Notes under the pieces: model-generated
Told to the model about the DNA's origin: nothing
Databases searched by the model: none
The model's input: only the letters and a program-made list of their open reading frames with translations
Translations under genes and position numbers: made by a program
Part shown: piece after piece, positions 7,525-13,542 of the stretch
Position numbering within the stretch: the first letter of the stretch is position 1
Layout of the letters: each line of letters opens with the position of its first letter
From: Candidatus Poseidoniaceae archaeon
GTDB lineage: Archaea > Thermoplasmatota > Poseidoniia > Poseidoniales > Poseidoniaceae
Assembly: GCA_029250385.1 (NCBI GenBank)
Contig: JAQXFJ010000256.1
Location: 1-13,542, forward strand
Direction: 5' to 3'
DNA length: 13,542 nt

Positions 7525-8844
7525 CTATTCTTTTCTTAACTCTTCTAATATTTTCTTTACTGCAGTTTGAGTTTTAGGTCCACTGAGTGCTTGTAACCTT
7601 GAAGCGACAATCTCAATTTCATCACCTTCTGCTCCAGCACTTACCGCCATATTTCTAGAATGCAACTTCATATGCCCGGCTTGAATGCCGTTGGTTGCAA
7701 GTGCTCTAAGGGCTCCAAGGTTTTGAGATAGTCCGGCAGCACAGATTATCCCAGCCAACTCATTTGCCGATTCAGCACCTAAAATTGCAAGGTTTGCTCT
7801 TGCTGTTGGGTGAACTTTGGAAGCGCCTCCAACAATCCCAACAGCCATTGGAGTCTCTATACTTCCAACCAAGTTTCCTGAATCATCTACTGACCAATTA
7901 GTCATTGAAGAATAATGGTTGCTAGAGTAAGATGCCCAAGCATGACAGCCAGCCTCAATAGCACGCCAGTCTTGTCCACAGGCTACAGCAACACTGCTAA
8001 TTGCATTCATCACTCCTTTGTTGTGTGTAGTCGCTCTAAATGGGTCACTGACGGCAAAATGATGTGCTTCAATTATTCCTTTAATAACCTCAAGTCCATT
8101 TTCTCTGGTTCCGTCATTAGCTATCTCTTCGGGAGTGAAAGTCGCAGAAACCCTTGCTAATCTGTGGGCGGCTAGGTTTGAAAGTATTTTCAAATGCACT
8201 CTCCCTCCAGTCATTCTTTCGATTTCAGGTGCAATTAATTCTGCCATTGTATTAACTGCGTTAGCTCCCATAGCGTCTCTACAGTCAACAATAATGTGTA
8301 GGATGAGCATAGGGCCTGACATAGTTTCTATGACTCTAGTTTCAATCCTCTTGCAACCACCTCCCAGTTTTATCATTGTAGAAGGCAGGCTATTGCATAA
8401 ATTGATAATGTTGTCCTTTTCTTCATGTATACTTTTCATAGCAGTTTCTAGATCATCAACATCTAAAATTTGCAACTGGCCAATCATTAGAGGGCCGTCA
8501 TTTTGCGTCCGAAACCCACCATTTTCTAGACATCTTTTGGCCATGTTCGATGCCGCAGCAACAACGCTAGATTCTTCCAGGCAGAACGGAATAAGGTAAT
8601 GCTTACCATCAATAACAAAATTTGTCGCTATTCCTACTGGTAGAGACATAGTTCCAATGACATTTTCAATCATTCGATCAGCGGCATCGTCGTCTAATTC
8701 ACCATTATTGGCCAGTGCTGTTACATGTTCGTCAGAAATACCAGATAGTTTTTGAACCAGTTTTCGTCGTTCTTCTACAGCTAATTTGAAGAAACCGCTT
8801 AATCGACTATTCTCTACTGGCATGTTCTCACTGTTGTTACCCAT
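7525..8844 (-). CDS. hmgA: Hydroxymethylglutaryl-CoA reductase, class II type
   Basis: Interconverts HMG-CoA and mevalonate with NAD(P)H, the committing step of the mevalonate route to archaeal isoprenoid ether lipids; soluble. 439 residues from the ATG at 8844. All four catalytic residues are present: Glu91 (LEESSVVAAAS), Lys276 (TTHNKGVMNAI), Asp292 (GQDWRAIEAG) and His391 (IQAGHMKLHSRN). ENVIGTMSLPVGIATNF and DAMGANAVNTMAE are class II features, and no membrane anchor is present, so this resembles the Pseudomonas mevalonii and Archaeoglobus/Thermoplasma enzymes rather than class I. The residue after the catalytic Glu is Ser where class II enzymes usually have Pro. Coenzyme preference cannot be read safely. 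In an archaeon the direction is presumably biosynthetic. Start uncertain: TTG at 8865, ATG at 8844 or ATG at 8823, none with a good Shine-Dalgarno; the conserved part begins after the last. It runs convergent with scpB with no gap. Confidence 0.94.
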   Translation of the reverse strand: MGNNSENMPVENSRLSGFFKLAVEERRKLVQKLSGISDEHVTALANNGELDDDAADRMIENVIGTMSLPVGIATNFVIDGKHYLIPFCLEESSVVAAASNMAKRCLENGGFRTQNDGPLMIGQLQILDVDDLETAMKSIHEEKDNIINLCNSLPSTMIKLGGGCKRIETRVIETMSGPMLILHIIVDCRDAMGANAVNTMAELIAPEIERMTGGRVHLKILSNLAAHRLARVSATFTPEEIANDGTRENGLEVIKGIIEAHHFAVSDPFRATTHNKGVMNAISSVAVACGQDWRAIEAGCHAWASYSSNHYSSMTNWSVDDSGNLVGSIETPMAVGIVGGASKVHPTARANLAILGAESANELAGIICAAGLSQNLGALRALATNGIQAGHMKLHSRNMAVSAGAEGDEIEIVASRLQALSGPKTQTAVKKILEELRKE

Positions 8845-8885
8845 GTCGAGTCTGCAAATAAGCAATGGGTTGTATGTGAGTCGAA

Positions 8886-8940
8886 TTAACGCTATTAACG
8901 GTTTTATTAACGCGTTAACAATACGTTAAAGGTGCGTTAT
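8886..8940. repeat. Array of TTAACG sites in the HMG-CoA reductase/AAA divergent gap
   Basis: Six copies of the hexamer TTAACG lie within 55 bases: forward at 8886, 8895 and 8907, then reverse (CGTTAA) at 8913 and 8924, plus CGTTAT at 8935. The copies at 8907 and 8913 join as the perfect palindrome TTAACGCGTTAA (8907-8918). Start-to-start spacings are 9, 12, 6, 11 and 11 bases, so many sites fall roughly one helical turn apart. Looser relatives follow at 8964 (TAAACG), 8972 (TTGACG) and 8982 (ATAACG). This looks like a multi-site binding region for a sequence-specific DNA-binding protein, either an operator for the divergent genes or a replication-initiator-type site. The sites are seen directly; the function is inference. 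Confidence 0.7.
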
Positions 8941-9012
8941 TTGGGCTAAGATAGGCAGTTGAATAAACGGATTGACGCGAGATAACGGGTTGTAAAGGTC
9001 TTGATTATGGTG

Positions 9013-9024
9013 AAGTATCAAATA
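9013..9024 (+). promoter_or_regulatory. Weak TATA-like element upstream of the gene at 9047
   Basis: AAGTATCAAATA is centred about 28 bases before the ATG at 9047, the spacing expected of a TATA box for a leaderless archaeal transcript. No Shine-Dalgarno precedes the ATG, which fits a leaderless start. The match to a TATA consensus is poor. Confidence 0.25.
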
Positions 9025-9046
9025 CCCTCTTGGTTGATGCGCCTAC

Positions 9047-10813
9047 ATGCGTGTAGAAGGGTTGCAATTTGATATTCCGGAGTTAGCATACAATCCCTTC
9101 TCAACTAGTCCGCTAGAAAGTAATCAATCCGACTTGTATGTTGGTAGACTAGGAGTTAGGAGAAGAATCTCGCAAAATATCACTTTTCGGTCAAATCGTA
9201 GTATACTGATGGTGGGCGAACTTGGAAGTGGTAGAACATCCTTACTTCGTTGTGCGGGTGCAGAAGCTCCAGTGTATGTTCATATTGACCACATTTCGGC
9301 ATCCAAACCCGATGAAAGCCTGCTACATCGTATGTATTCTAGTCTTGTTGGGTATGATATCCCGGAAAACTCAGTTGAATTAGTCAATAAAATGGTAGAT
9401 TTTTCACGGTCCTTTAACAAAAAATTACCGTTAATTGTAATTGATACTCCAAATGTTGAGGGGAGTATACTCTCTGTTGCACTCCGTGACGTATTGCCGT
9501 CGCTAGAACGTTTACAGGCGGTAATTGTCGTGGTTGTTGAACCAAAGCAGAGGATGAATATCCCAGATTATTTACTTAATACGTTTGCTAATGAAGTCAG
9601 CATTAATTCACTTACCATAGACGAAGTGCAAGAATTGGTTGAACGGCGGATTCTATCCGTGACAAATAAAGCATTCAATCTAACGTTTGAAGATGCTAAA
9701 GTGATTCATCAAAAAACAGCTGGGATTCCAATTGAAATAGTCAAATTCATGCGTGATGCAATAGATAATATGATGATGAAGAATGATGGGATTGAAGTTT
9801 TGATAAATCATAATACTGAAGATCGCGAGCCAGATGTGATTGAAAAAGCTGAATATGATAAGGAAGTGATCGAAAATATTGAATCTCTAAATCCAGATCA
9901 ATCAATAATCGACGCATCTATGCCTTGGGATGAGAGAGAAGAATTAAGCGATTTGACTTCACAAATGGAAACAACTAACCCATTTGGTTTTGAGTTGGAC
10001 TTAGACGAATTATCTGAATCTCAACAATTCGATGAAGACGTACAGGAGCACACATTCTCAGCTTTTCCATCTAACGATGATACTATTACTGAAACAGTAA
10101 AACAACGTCCTTATATCAATGCAGGGGCATTTGGTGGACTGTTAGGTCGAACAAGAGACTTTGACGACAAAGAAAAGTCAGCACCCGGTATTATGGTCAA
10201 TGAGATGGAAACTCAAGGTGCAGAACTTTGGGTGTCTAAGGATCTAGTGGAAGTCGAAGAAAAAATAGAATTTTCTGCTGAAGACTCTGCGGAATTAATT
10301 CATGATGAAATTGGAATTGACATAAGTGAAGATTTCTTTGAGTTGCCAGAACCCCATAATATGCCTGGTAATGGTGGTTATGATGCGAATCAAAATCTTG
10401 GTGTACTGTCAAATAAAATTGCTGCCTTATTAGCCTCAATGGTGACAAATAACACCGTTGGAGGTATTCCAGATACAAGTTCCAATCGATTTGTGAGTGC
10501 GTTGATGAGCCTGTCAAATCAAAACTTTTCAGCAAAAACAGATTATCCGTTAGATTCATTAGCACTCTCTTCCCTAAACTCTAGTGAATCCTATGTGTTG
10601 TCTATTGCTAGGTTAAGGAAATATTCTCCTAGTGATAAGGAGATACTGTCTAATCTAGGAATTAAACGCCCTAGATTATCTCAAATAAGTAATAAGTTAC
10701 TAAAGTTAGGGATCTTAAACGTTAGGATGAAAGGTCGAAGTAGATATTTTGAACTTACCCAAGCAGCAAAAGCGCAATTGATTGCCTGGGGCGTTATTGG
10801 AGGTGATGAATAA
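9047..10813 (+). CDS. AAA/STAND-like P-loop protein with altered Walker motifs and C-terminal winged helix
   Basis: 588 residues, no known name that I recognise. The N-terminal part (about 12-240) follows the outline of ORC/STAND-type P-loop ATPases: NPF (16-18), YVGR (31-34), the nucleotide loop GELGSGRTSLL (57-67), LIVID (129-133), and a lid-like helical end with AGIPIEIVKFMRDA (225-238). The Walker A lysine is Arg63, the Walker B strand ends in Asp133-Thr134 instead of Asp-Glu, and the GxPR-type sensor-2 arginine is missing, so ATP hydrolysis is doubtful. Residues about 245-455 are an acidic, low-complexity linker. Residues about 505-580 form a winged helix (SESYVLSIARLRKY, GIKRPRLSQISNKLLKLGIL, wing MKGRSRYFEL) that probably binds DNA. 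It opens a three-gene operon and lies beside the TTAACG array, a possible target. A diverged Orc1/Cdc6 relative or a transcriptional regulator are the main alternatives. Confidence 0.75.
   Translation: MRVEGLQFDIPELAYNPFSTSPLESNQSDLYVGRLGVRRRISQNITFRSNRSILMVGELGSGRTSLLRCAGAEAPVYVHIDHISASKPDESLLHRMYSSLVGYDIPENSVELVNKMVDFSRSFNKKLPLIVIDTPNVEGSILSVALRDVLPSLERLQAVIVVVVEPKQRMNIPDYLLNTFANEVSINSLTIDEVQELVERRILSVTNKAFNLTFEDAKVIHQKTAGIPIEIVKFMRDAIDNMMMKNDGIEVLINHNTEDREPDVIEKAEYDKEVIENIESLNPDQSIIDASMPWDEREELSDLTSQMETTNPFGFELDLDELSESQQFDEDVQEHTFSAFPSNDDTITETVKQRPYINAGAFGGLLGRTRDFDDKEKSAPGIMVNEMETQGAELWVSKDLVEVEEKIEFSAEDSAELIHDEIGIDISEDFFELPEPHNMPGNGGYDANQNLGVLSNKIAALLASMVTNNTVGGIPDTSSNRFVSALMSLSNQNFSAKTDYPLDSLALSSLNSSESYVLSIARLRKYSPSDKEILSNLGIKRPRLSQISNKLLKLGILNVRMKGRSRYFELTQAAKAQLIAWGVIGGDE
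10799..10807 (+). promoter_or_regulatory. Full-length Shine-Dalgarno for the propeller gene
   Basis: GGAGGTGAT, a 9-base match to the complement of the usual archaeal 16S 3' end, lies inside the last codons of the upstream gene and 5 bases before the ATG at 10813. It fixes that start, which overlaps the upstream TAA by one base (TAATG). Confidence 0.7.
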
Positions 10814-11859
10814 TGACATGGAGCATATCATGGTCATGGCAAGCACCTTCTAGAATTTCTTGCATTGCAGCAGTTGAAGGCGGGGTCGTGATAAGTACTG
10901 GCCTCGAATTATACCTCTTAGAATCAGATGGAAGTAAAAGATGGTCAATTAAAACTCCATTTAAGGTTCATTCCATTAATTACAATAACGGTATTTTAGC
11001 AGCCTTAGCAGCACATGGATTCTATGTAATATCAACTACTGATGGAAGTATGATTCATGATGGCAGGTCTACTTATGGTGGTTTTAATGATGTCATGAGC
11101 AGACCAGGTGGGGGTTGGATTTTATCAGGTAAGGAAGGGCAATTACACTTATTTTCTCATGAGGGAATTGGAATCAAGCGATTTGAAACAGGCAAGGTTA
11201 GAAGATTAGTAGGCTGGTTAGACAGAGAACATATTCTTTGGCAATCTGATGATGGCTTGCTATGGTGTGGTCGATTAGGGAATAATTATGCCAAGAGATG
11301 TTTGGAGGACCGAACTTGGAGTTGGGTTTCTAGACTCGATAGTGGACGCTTGGTACTTCAGACAAGTTCTGGTGAGATTTGGGAAGGTATACCTCATCCA
11401 TTTGGCTGGGACCATATTGAAAAATTACAATCTGATTCTTTAGAACCAATGGAAGGTATTCGTTGTGGAGATGGATGGTGGATTCTTGGCATTGAAGGCT
11501 TACTATACCATCTTTCAAATTCTTCTGATAGTGAAAGCAGCCAACTAGGTAATGAGATGGATTTAGGAGATTTGTTGACTAAAATCACTAATGATAGTAT
11601 GGTTACTGCTACTAGAAACGGTTTAATCCGTCTATGGAAAGCACCTCATCTGGCAAACTCGGAACGTGAAAGTCGCTACCAAGCAGCAGCTGAAGCAGCA
11701 TTAGCCAGAGATTGGGAAGAACGTAAAGCAATATTCACTAGAGCCCAGCAAGCAGAAAATGAAGGAAGATTATCACTTGCTGTTGAATTATACCAATCAT
11801 TGGGAAGGCAAGAGGATGTCAAGCGATTGTTAAAACGGCAGAAGGAGGATGGAGAATGA
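10813..11859 (+). CDS. Beta-propeller protein with short C-terminal helical repeat, function unknown
   Basis: 348 residues without recognisable enzyme motifs. Residues 1-278 are built of repeated short strands with Trp/Gly/Asp-rich turns, in the style of WD40/PQQ-type propellers. Examples are GGVVISTGLELYLLESDGSKRW (shown here only by its ends, 23-44), GGGWILSGKEGQLHLFSHEG (99-118), ILWQSDDGLLWCGRL (141-155), RLVLQTSSGEIWEG (179-192), WWILGIEGLLYHL (222-234) and MVTATRNGLIRLW (263-275). The spacing suggests six or seven blades. From about 283 it turns helical and TPR-like, with AENEGRLSLAVELYQSLGR (314-332) followed by a Lys/Arg-rich end. No signal peptide or membrane segment is seen, so it is probably a cytoplasmic scaffold. 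It overlaps the upstream gene by one base and the DUF357 gene by four, strong evidence of co-translation with both. A partner role in a complex is inference. Confidence 0.75.
   Translation: MTWSISWSWQAPSRISCIAAVEGGVVISTGLELYLLESDGSKRWSIKTPFKVHSINYNNGILAALAAHGFYVISTTDGSMIHDGRSTYGGFNDVMSRPGGGWILSGKEGQLHLFSHEGIGIKRFETGKVRRLVGWLDREHILWQSDDGLLWCGRLGNNYAKRCLEDRTWSWVSRLDSGRLVLQTSSGEIWEGIPHPFGWDHIEKLQSDSLEPMEGIRCGDGWWILGIEGLLYHLSNSSDSESSQLGNEMDLGDLLTKITNDSMVTATRNGLIRLWKAPHLANSERESRYQAAAEAALARDWEERKAIFTRAQQAENEGRLSLAVELYQSLGRQEDVKRLLKRQKEDGE
11842..11848 (+). promoter_or_regulatory. Shine-Dalgarno for the DUF357 gene
   Basis: AAGGAGG lies 7 bases before the ATG at 11856, within the end of the propeller gene. 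It fixes the start in the ATGA overlap (11856-11859). Confidence 0.65.
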
Positions 11860-12155
11860 CCGATATCAATGACAAAATTAGCGAAGAAAAACTAACCCAT
11901 TATTTGAATTTGACCAAAGAAGCCCGTAAAAAGGCCACACCTATTCATGAAAAGGGTACTGAACAAGACGATATGTTAGCAGTTTTACTTAGGATGGCAG
12001 ATGATTATACTAGTGATGCACAACACTTCATGAATGTGGGTGACTACATTAGAGCATACGGAGCAATAAATTATGCCCATGCCTGGATCGATGCAGGGGT
12101 TAAACTAAGGTTGTTAGACGGTCATGGTGATGACCGCTTATTCACTCTACCTTAA
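11856..12155 (+). CDS. DUF357 family protein
   Basis: A 99-residue, all-helical cytoplasmic protein of the archaeal DUF357 family, whose function is not established. The family pattern is clear in the second half: LLRMADDYTSDAQHFMNVGDYIRAYGAINYAHAWIDAGVKL (positions about 45-83, quoted here by key residues: Tyr51, Ser53-Asp54-Ala55, Gly62-Asp63, Ala67, Tyr73-Ala74, Trp77-Asp79-Ala80-Gly81), then LRLLDG and a C-terminal LFTL. The first 35 residues form a charged helix. It starts at an ATG inside the ATGA overlap with the propeller gene, with a strong Shine-Dalgarno, so the two are very likely translated together. Its short, well-conserved helices suggest a protein-protein or RNA-binding adaptor, but that is inference. 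The gene ends 5 bases from the stop of the convergent PIN gene. Confidence 0.85.
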   Translation: MTDINDKISEEKLTHYLNLTKEARKKATPIHEKGTEQDDMLAVLLRMADDYTSDAQHFMNVGDYIRAYGAINYAHAWIDAGVKLRLLDGHGDDRLFTLP

Positions 12156-12160
12156 ATGTT

Positions 12161-12547
12161 CTATAGACCTTCTATCAGGTTTAGATGGTTACTTTGAACG
12201 ACTTCAATTACATCAATACCAGATTTGAATAATCGCATCTTTAGATTTTTGTCGACCGTCAAAACAGCTAATTTCTGATTTACTGCTAAATCATAAATAA
12301 TATCATCAGTGTGCCTTAGGTCATTTGAAAGGTAAGTTATCTCGGTTGATTTCTTGGCTAGTAGTTCAAGCATTAATGTGTTTTTCCTCGCCCGATTAAG
12401 GTTTAACTTCTCAAGTTCGCCCGTTACTTCAGGAAGAGTAATTAATTCAAATGTGCCAAATAAATGTTCTAATTCAATTTCAAAATTAATTCCAGCATCA
12501 ATTATAGCAACCCAGCCACACGCATCGATGATGATTTGCTGAGTCAT
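12161..12547 (-). CDS. PIN-domain protein, Fcf1/VapC9-like ribonuclease family
   Basis: A 128-residue single-domain PIN protein. The acidic metal-binding residues are in place: Asp8 (IIIDACGW), Glu44 (LPEVTGELEKL), Asp81/Asp82 (HTDDIIYDLA) and Asp99 (VLTVDKNLKMRL). PIN domains are Mg/Mn-dependent RNA endonucleases. In archaea a PIN protein of this kind is commonly encoded next to aIF2 gamma and resembles the eukaryotic Fcf1/Utp24 rRNA-processing nuclease, so a part in ribosomal RNA processing is more likely than a toxin role; no antitoxin gene sits beside it. The start at ATG 12547 is chosen because AGGCGGT (12557-12551 on the minus strand, one mismatch to AGGAGGT) precedes it by 3 bases; an upstream TTG at 12589 would lie inside the aIF2 gamma gene. 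It follows aIF2 gamma by 8 bases, so the two are probably one operon. Confidence 0.88.
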   Translation of the reverse strand: MTQQIIIDACGWVAIIDAGINFEIELEHLFGTFELITLPEVTGELEKLNLNRARKNTLMLELLAKKSTEITYLSNDLRHTDDIIYDLAVNQKLAVLTVDKNLKMRLFKSGIDVIEVVQSNHLNLIEGL

Positions 12548-12555
12548 TATACCGC

Positions 12556-13542
12556 CTATTGTATTATGCCGTATCCAATTAACCGCCAACGTGAACCGAT
12601 TCTTCTTGAAAGAGAAACACGCTCTCCAGAATCAACACAGATTGGTAATCTTAATTCTAATGCAGTTCTAGTCTTTTCAGCATTTCTAGTAACTCCAACA
12701 GATGTCGCAGTTGCTACATTAATCATCAACATTTCATTATTTCTTAGAGGTTGAATTTTCTCTGGTTTATCTAGGTCTGAAGAAACCATTGATTCCATCA
12801 AGTGAACTGATATTTCTAAAGCAGACCTCACTTCAGGCAGTTCGCCTTCGAGTGAGACAACTTGTCCTGATAAATTATCTGAAGTAGTGATTGATGGATC
12901 AAGTTTAGTTGCAAGCCCACAAAGGCCTCCAGCATGCATTTTTTCTAACGCTAAACCACCGCCCTGCATACTTGTGACAGTAGCAGAAATCGGTTCCCAT
13001 CTAGTTTTTGAACCTTGTTCAATTTTTCTTCCAGGGCCAATTTCGACCTTGTCGCCAATTTTAAATTCGCCCCTGACAATACTTCCGCCAATCACTCCAC
13101 CGAGCAGTTTTGCAGGTCTAGTTCCGGGTCTGTTAATGTCAAATGATCTTGCAACATGCATCAATGGCTTTTCCTTTTCATCACGCGCAGGTGTTGGGAT
13201 TGTGTCCTCTATGGCACCAATAAGAATATCCAGATTAACGTCATGATGAGCAGATACAGGTATTATTGGTGCATTTTCTGCCACCGTACCGCTCAAAAAT
13301 TCCTTAATTTCTTGATGAGATTCAATCGCACGTTCTCGACTGACTAAATCGACCTTATTTTGAACAACTACAATATTTTTGATACCAGACATATTCAATG
13401 CCATCAAGTGTTCTCTAGTCTGAGGTTGTGGGCATTTTTCGTTAGCAGCAACCATTAACATTGCACCATCCATAATTGAAGCGCCAGTAATCATGATTGC
13501 CATTAATGTCTCGTGGCCAGGTGCATCGACGAATGAGACTAC
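12556..13542 (-). CDS. Translation initiation factor aIF2 subunit gamma, N-terminus outside window
   Basis: The GTP-binding core of archaeal aIF2, which carries initiator Met-tRNA to the small ribosomal subunit. The frame is open to the right edge, and 328 residues are in view out of about 410, so the first GTPase motifs (P-loop and switch 1) are missing. Visible: G3 motif VDAPGHE at the very start of the visible part, GTPase G4 NKVDL, G5-like IPVSAHHDVN, the domain II opening RSFDINRPGT, and the domain III ending VSLSRRIGSRWRLIGYG, which is diagnostic for aIF2/eIF2 gamma and separates it from EF-Tu/EF-1A and SelB. There is no sign of damage. A Met codon at 13503-13501 lies after the G3 motif and is not the start. 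It ends at TAG (12558-12556), which overlaps the Shine-Dalgarno of the PIN gene. Confidence 0.96.
   Translation of the reverse strand, partial: VVSFVDAPGHETLMAIMITGASIMDGAMLMVAANEKCPQPQTREHLMALNMSGIKNIVVVQNKVDLVSRERAIESHQEIKEFLSGTVAENAPIIPVSAHHDVNLDILIGAIEDTIPTPARDEKEKPLMHVARSFDINRPGTRPAKLLGGVIGGSIVRGEFKIGDKVEIGPGRKIEQGSKTRWEPISATVTSMQGGGLALEKMHAGGLCGLATKLDPSITTSDNLSGQVVSLEGELPEVRSALEISVHLMESMVSSDLDKPEKIQPLRNNEMLMINVATATSVGVTRNAEKTRTALELRLPICVDSGERVSLSRRIGSRWRLIGYGIIQ

Noticed and set aside
8135..8599. 154-codon open frame on the plus strand inside the HMG-CoA reductase gene
   Set aside because: It lies entirely within a gene with all catalytic motifs on the other strand. Its translation has no family resemblance and no start signal; a shadow frame.
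12161..12547. PIN gene as a VapC toxin of a toxin-antitoxin pair
   Set aside because: No small antitoxin gene precedes it; the upstream neighbour is aIF2 gamma, a conserved archaeal pairing that points to RNA processing.
12548..12589. TTG start for the PIN gene at 12589
   Set aside because: It would overlap aIF2 gamma by over 30 bases and add 14 residues ahead of the canonical first PIN strand. The ATG at 12547 has a better ribosome site.

Overview
The window reads as chromosomal DNA of an archaeon, most likely a euryarchaeon. The clearest markers are an archaeal-type translation initiation factor aIF2 gamma followed by an Fcf1/VapC-like PIN protein, a DUF357 protein (an archaeal family), a mevalonate-pathway HMG-CoA reductase of class II, and a chromosomal SMC-ScpA-ScpB operon. 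Class II HMG-CoA reductase together with an AT-rich, densely packed genome suggests the Thermoplasmatota side, for example marine group II/III-type uncultivated lineages. That placement is inference; no rRNA gene is present to settle it. I see no mobile element, CRISPR array, tRNA or rRNA, and no stretch over about 180 bases without a gene.

Layout. 1-844 (-): 5' part of nadB (L-aspartate oxidase), running off the left edge. 915-1703 (+): divergent four-helix membrane protein ending in a DnaJ-like cysteine motif. 1704-1833: smc leader with a perfect palindrome and a hairpin. 1834-7524 (+): smc, scpA and scpB, spaced 15 and 12 nt, the chromosome-condensing complex. 7525-8844 (-): HMG-CoA reductase, convergent with scpB, the two stop codons touching. 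8845-9046: divergent intergenic region with a striking array of TTAACG sites. 9047-12155 (+): tightly overlapping three-gene operon of an AAA/STAND-like protein with altered nucleotide-binding motifs and a C-terminal winged helix, a beta-propeller protein with a helical tail, and a DUF357 protein. 12161-12547 (-): PIN-domain protein. 12556-13542 (-): aIF2 gamma, 5' end outside the window.

How the genes fit together. Three housekeeping themes are clear: NAD synthesis (nadB), chromosome structure (smc-scpAB) and isoprenoid lipid synthesis (HMG-CoA reductase), with translation at the right end. The least explained part is the 9047-12155 operon and the repeat array upstream of it. Its first protein has the AAA-plus-winged-helix outline of a DNA-binding switch, but the Walker A lysine is arginine and the Walker B glutamate is missing. 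Its likely partners are a propeller scaffold and a small helical protein of unknown function. This is the best candidate here for an undescribed system.

Translation signals are mixed. Genes inside operons carry Shine-Dalgarno sequences, two of them strong, while the genes at the start of transcription units (nadB, 915, HMG-CoA reductase, 9047) show none and may be leaderless; smc, with a short GAGG, is in between.
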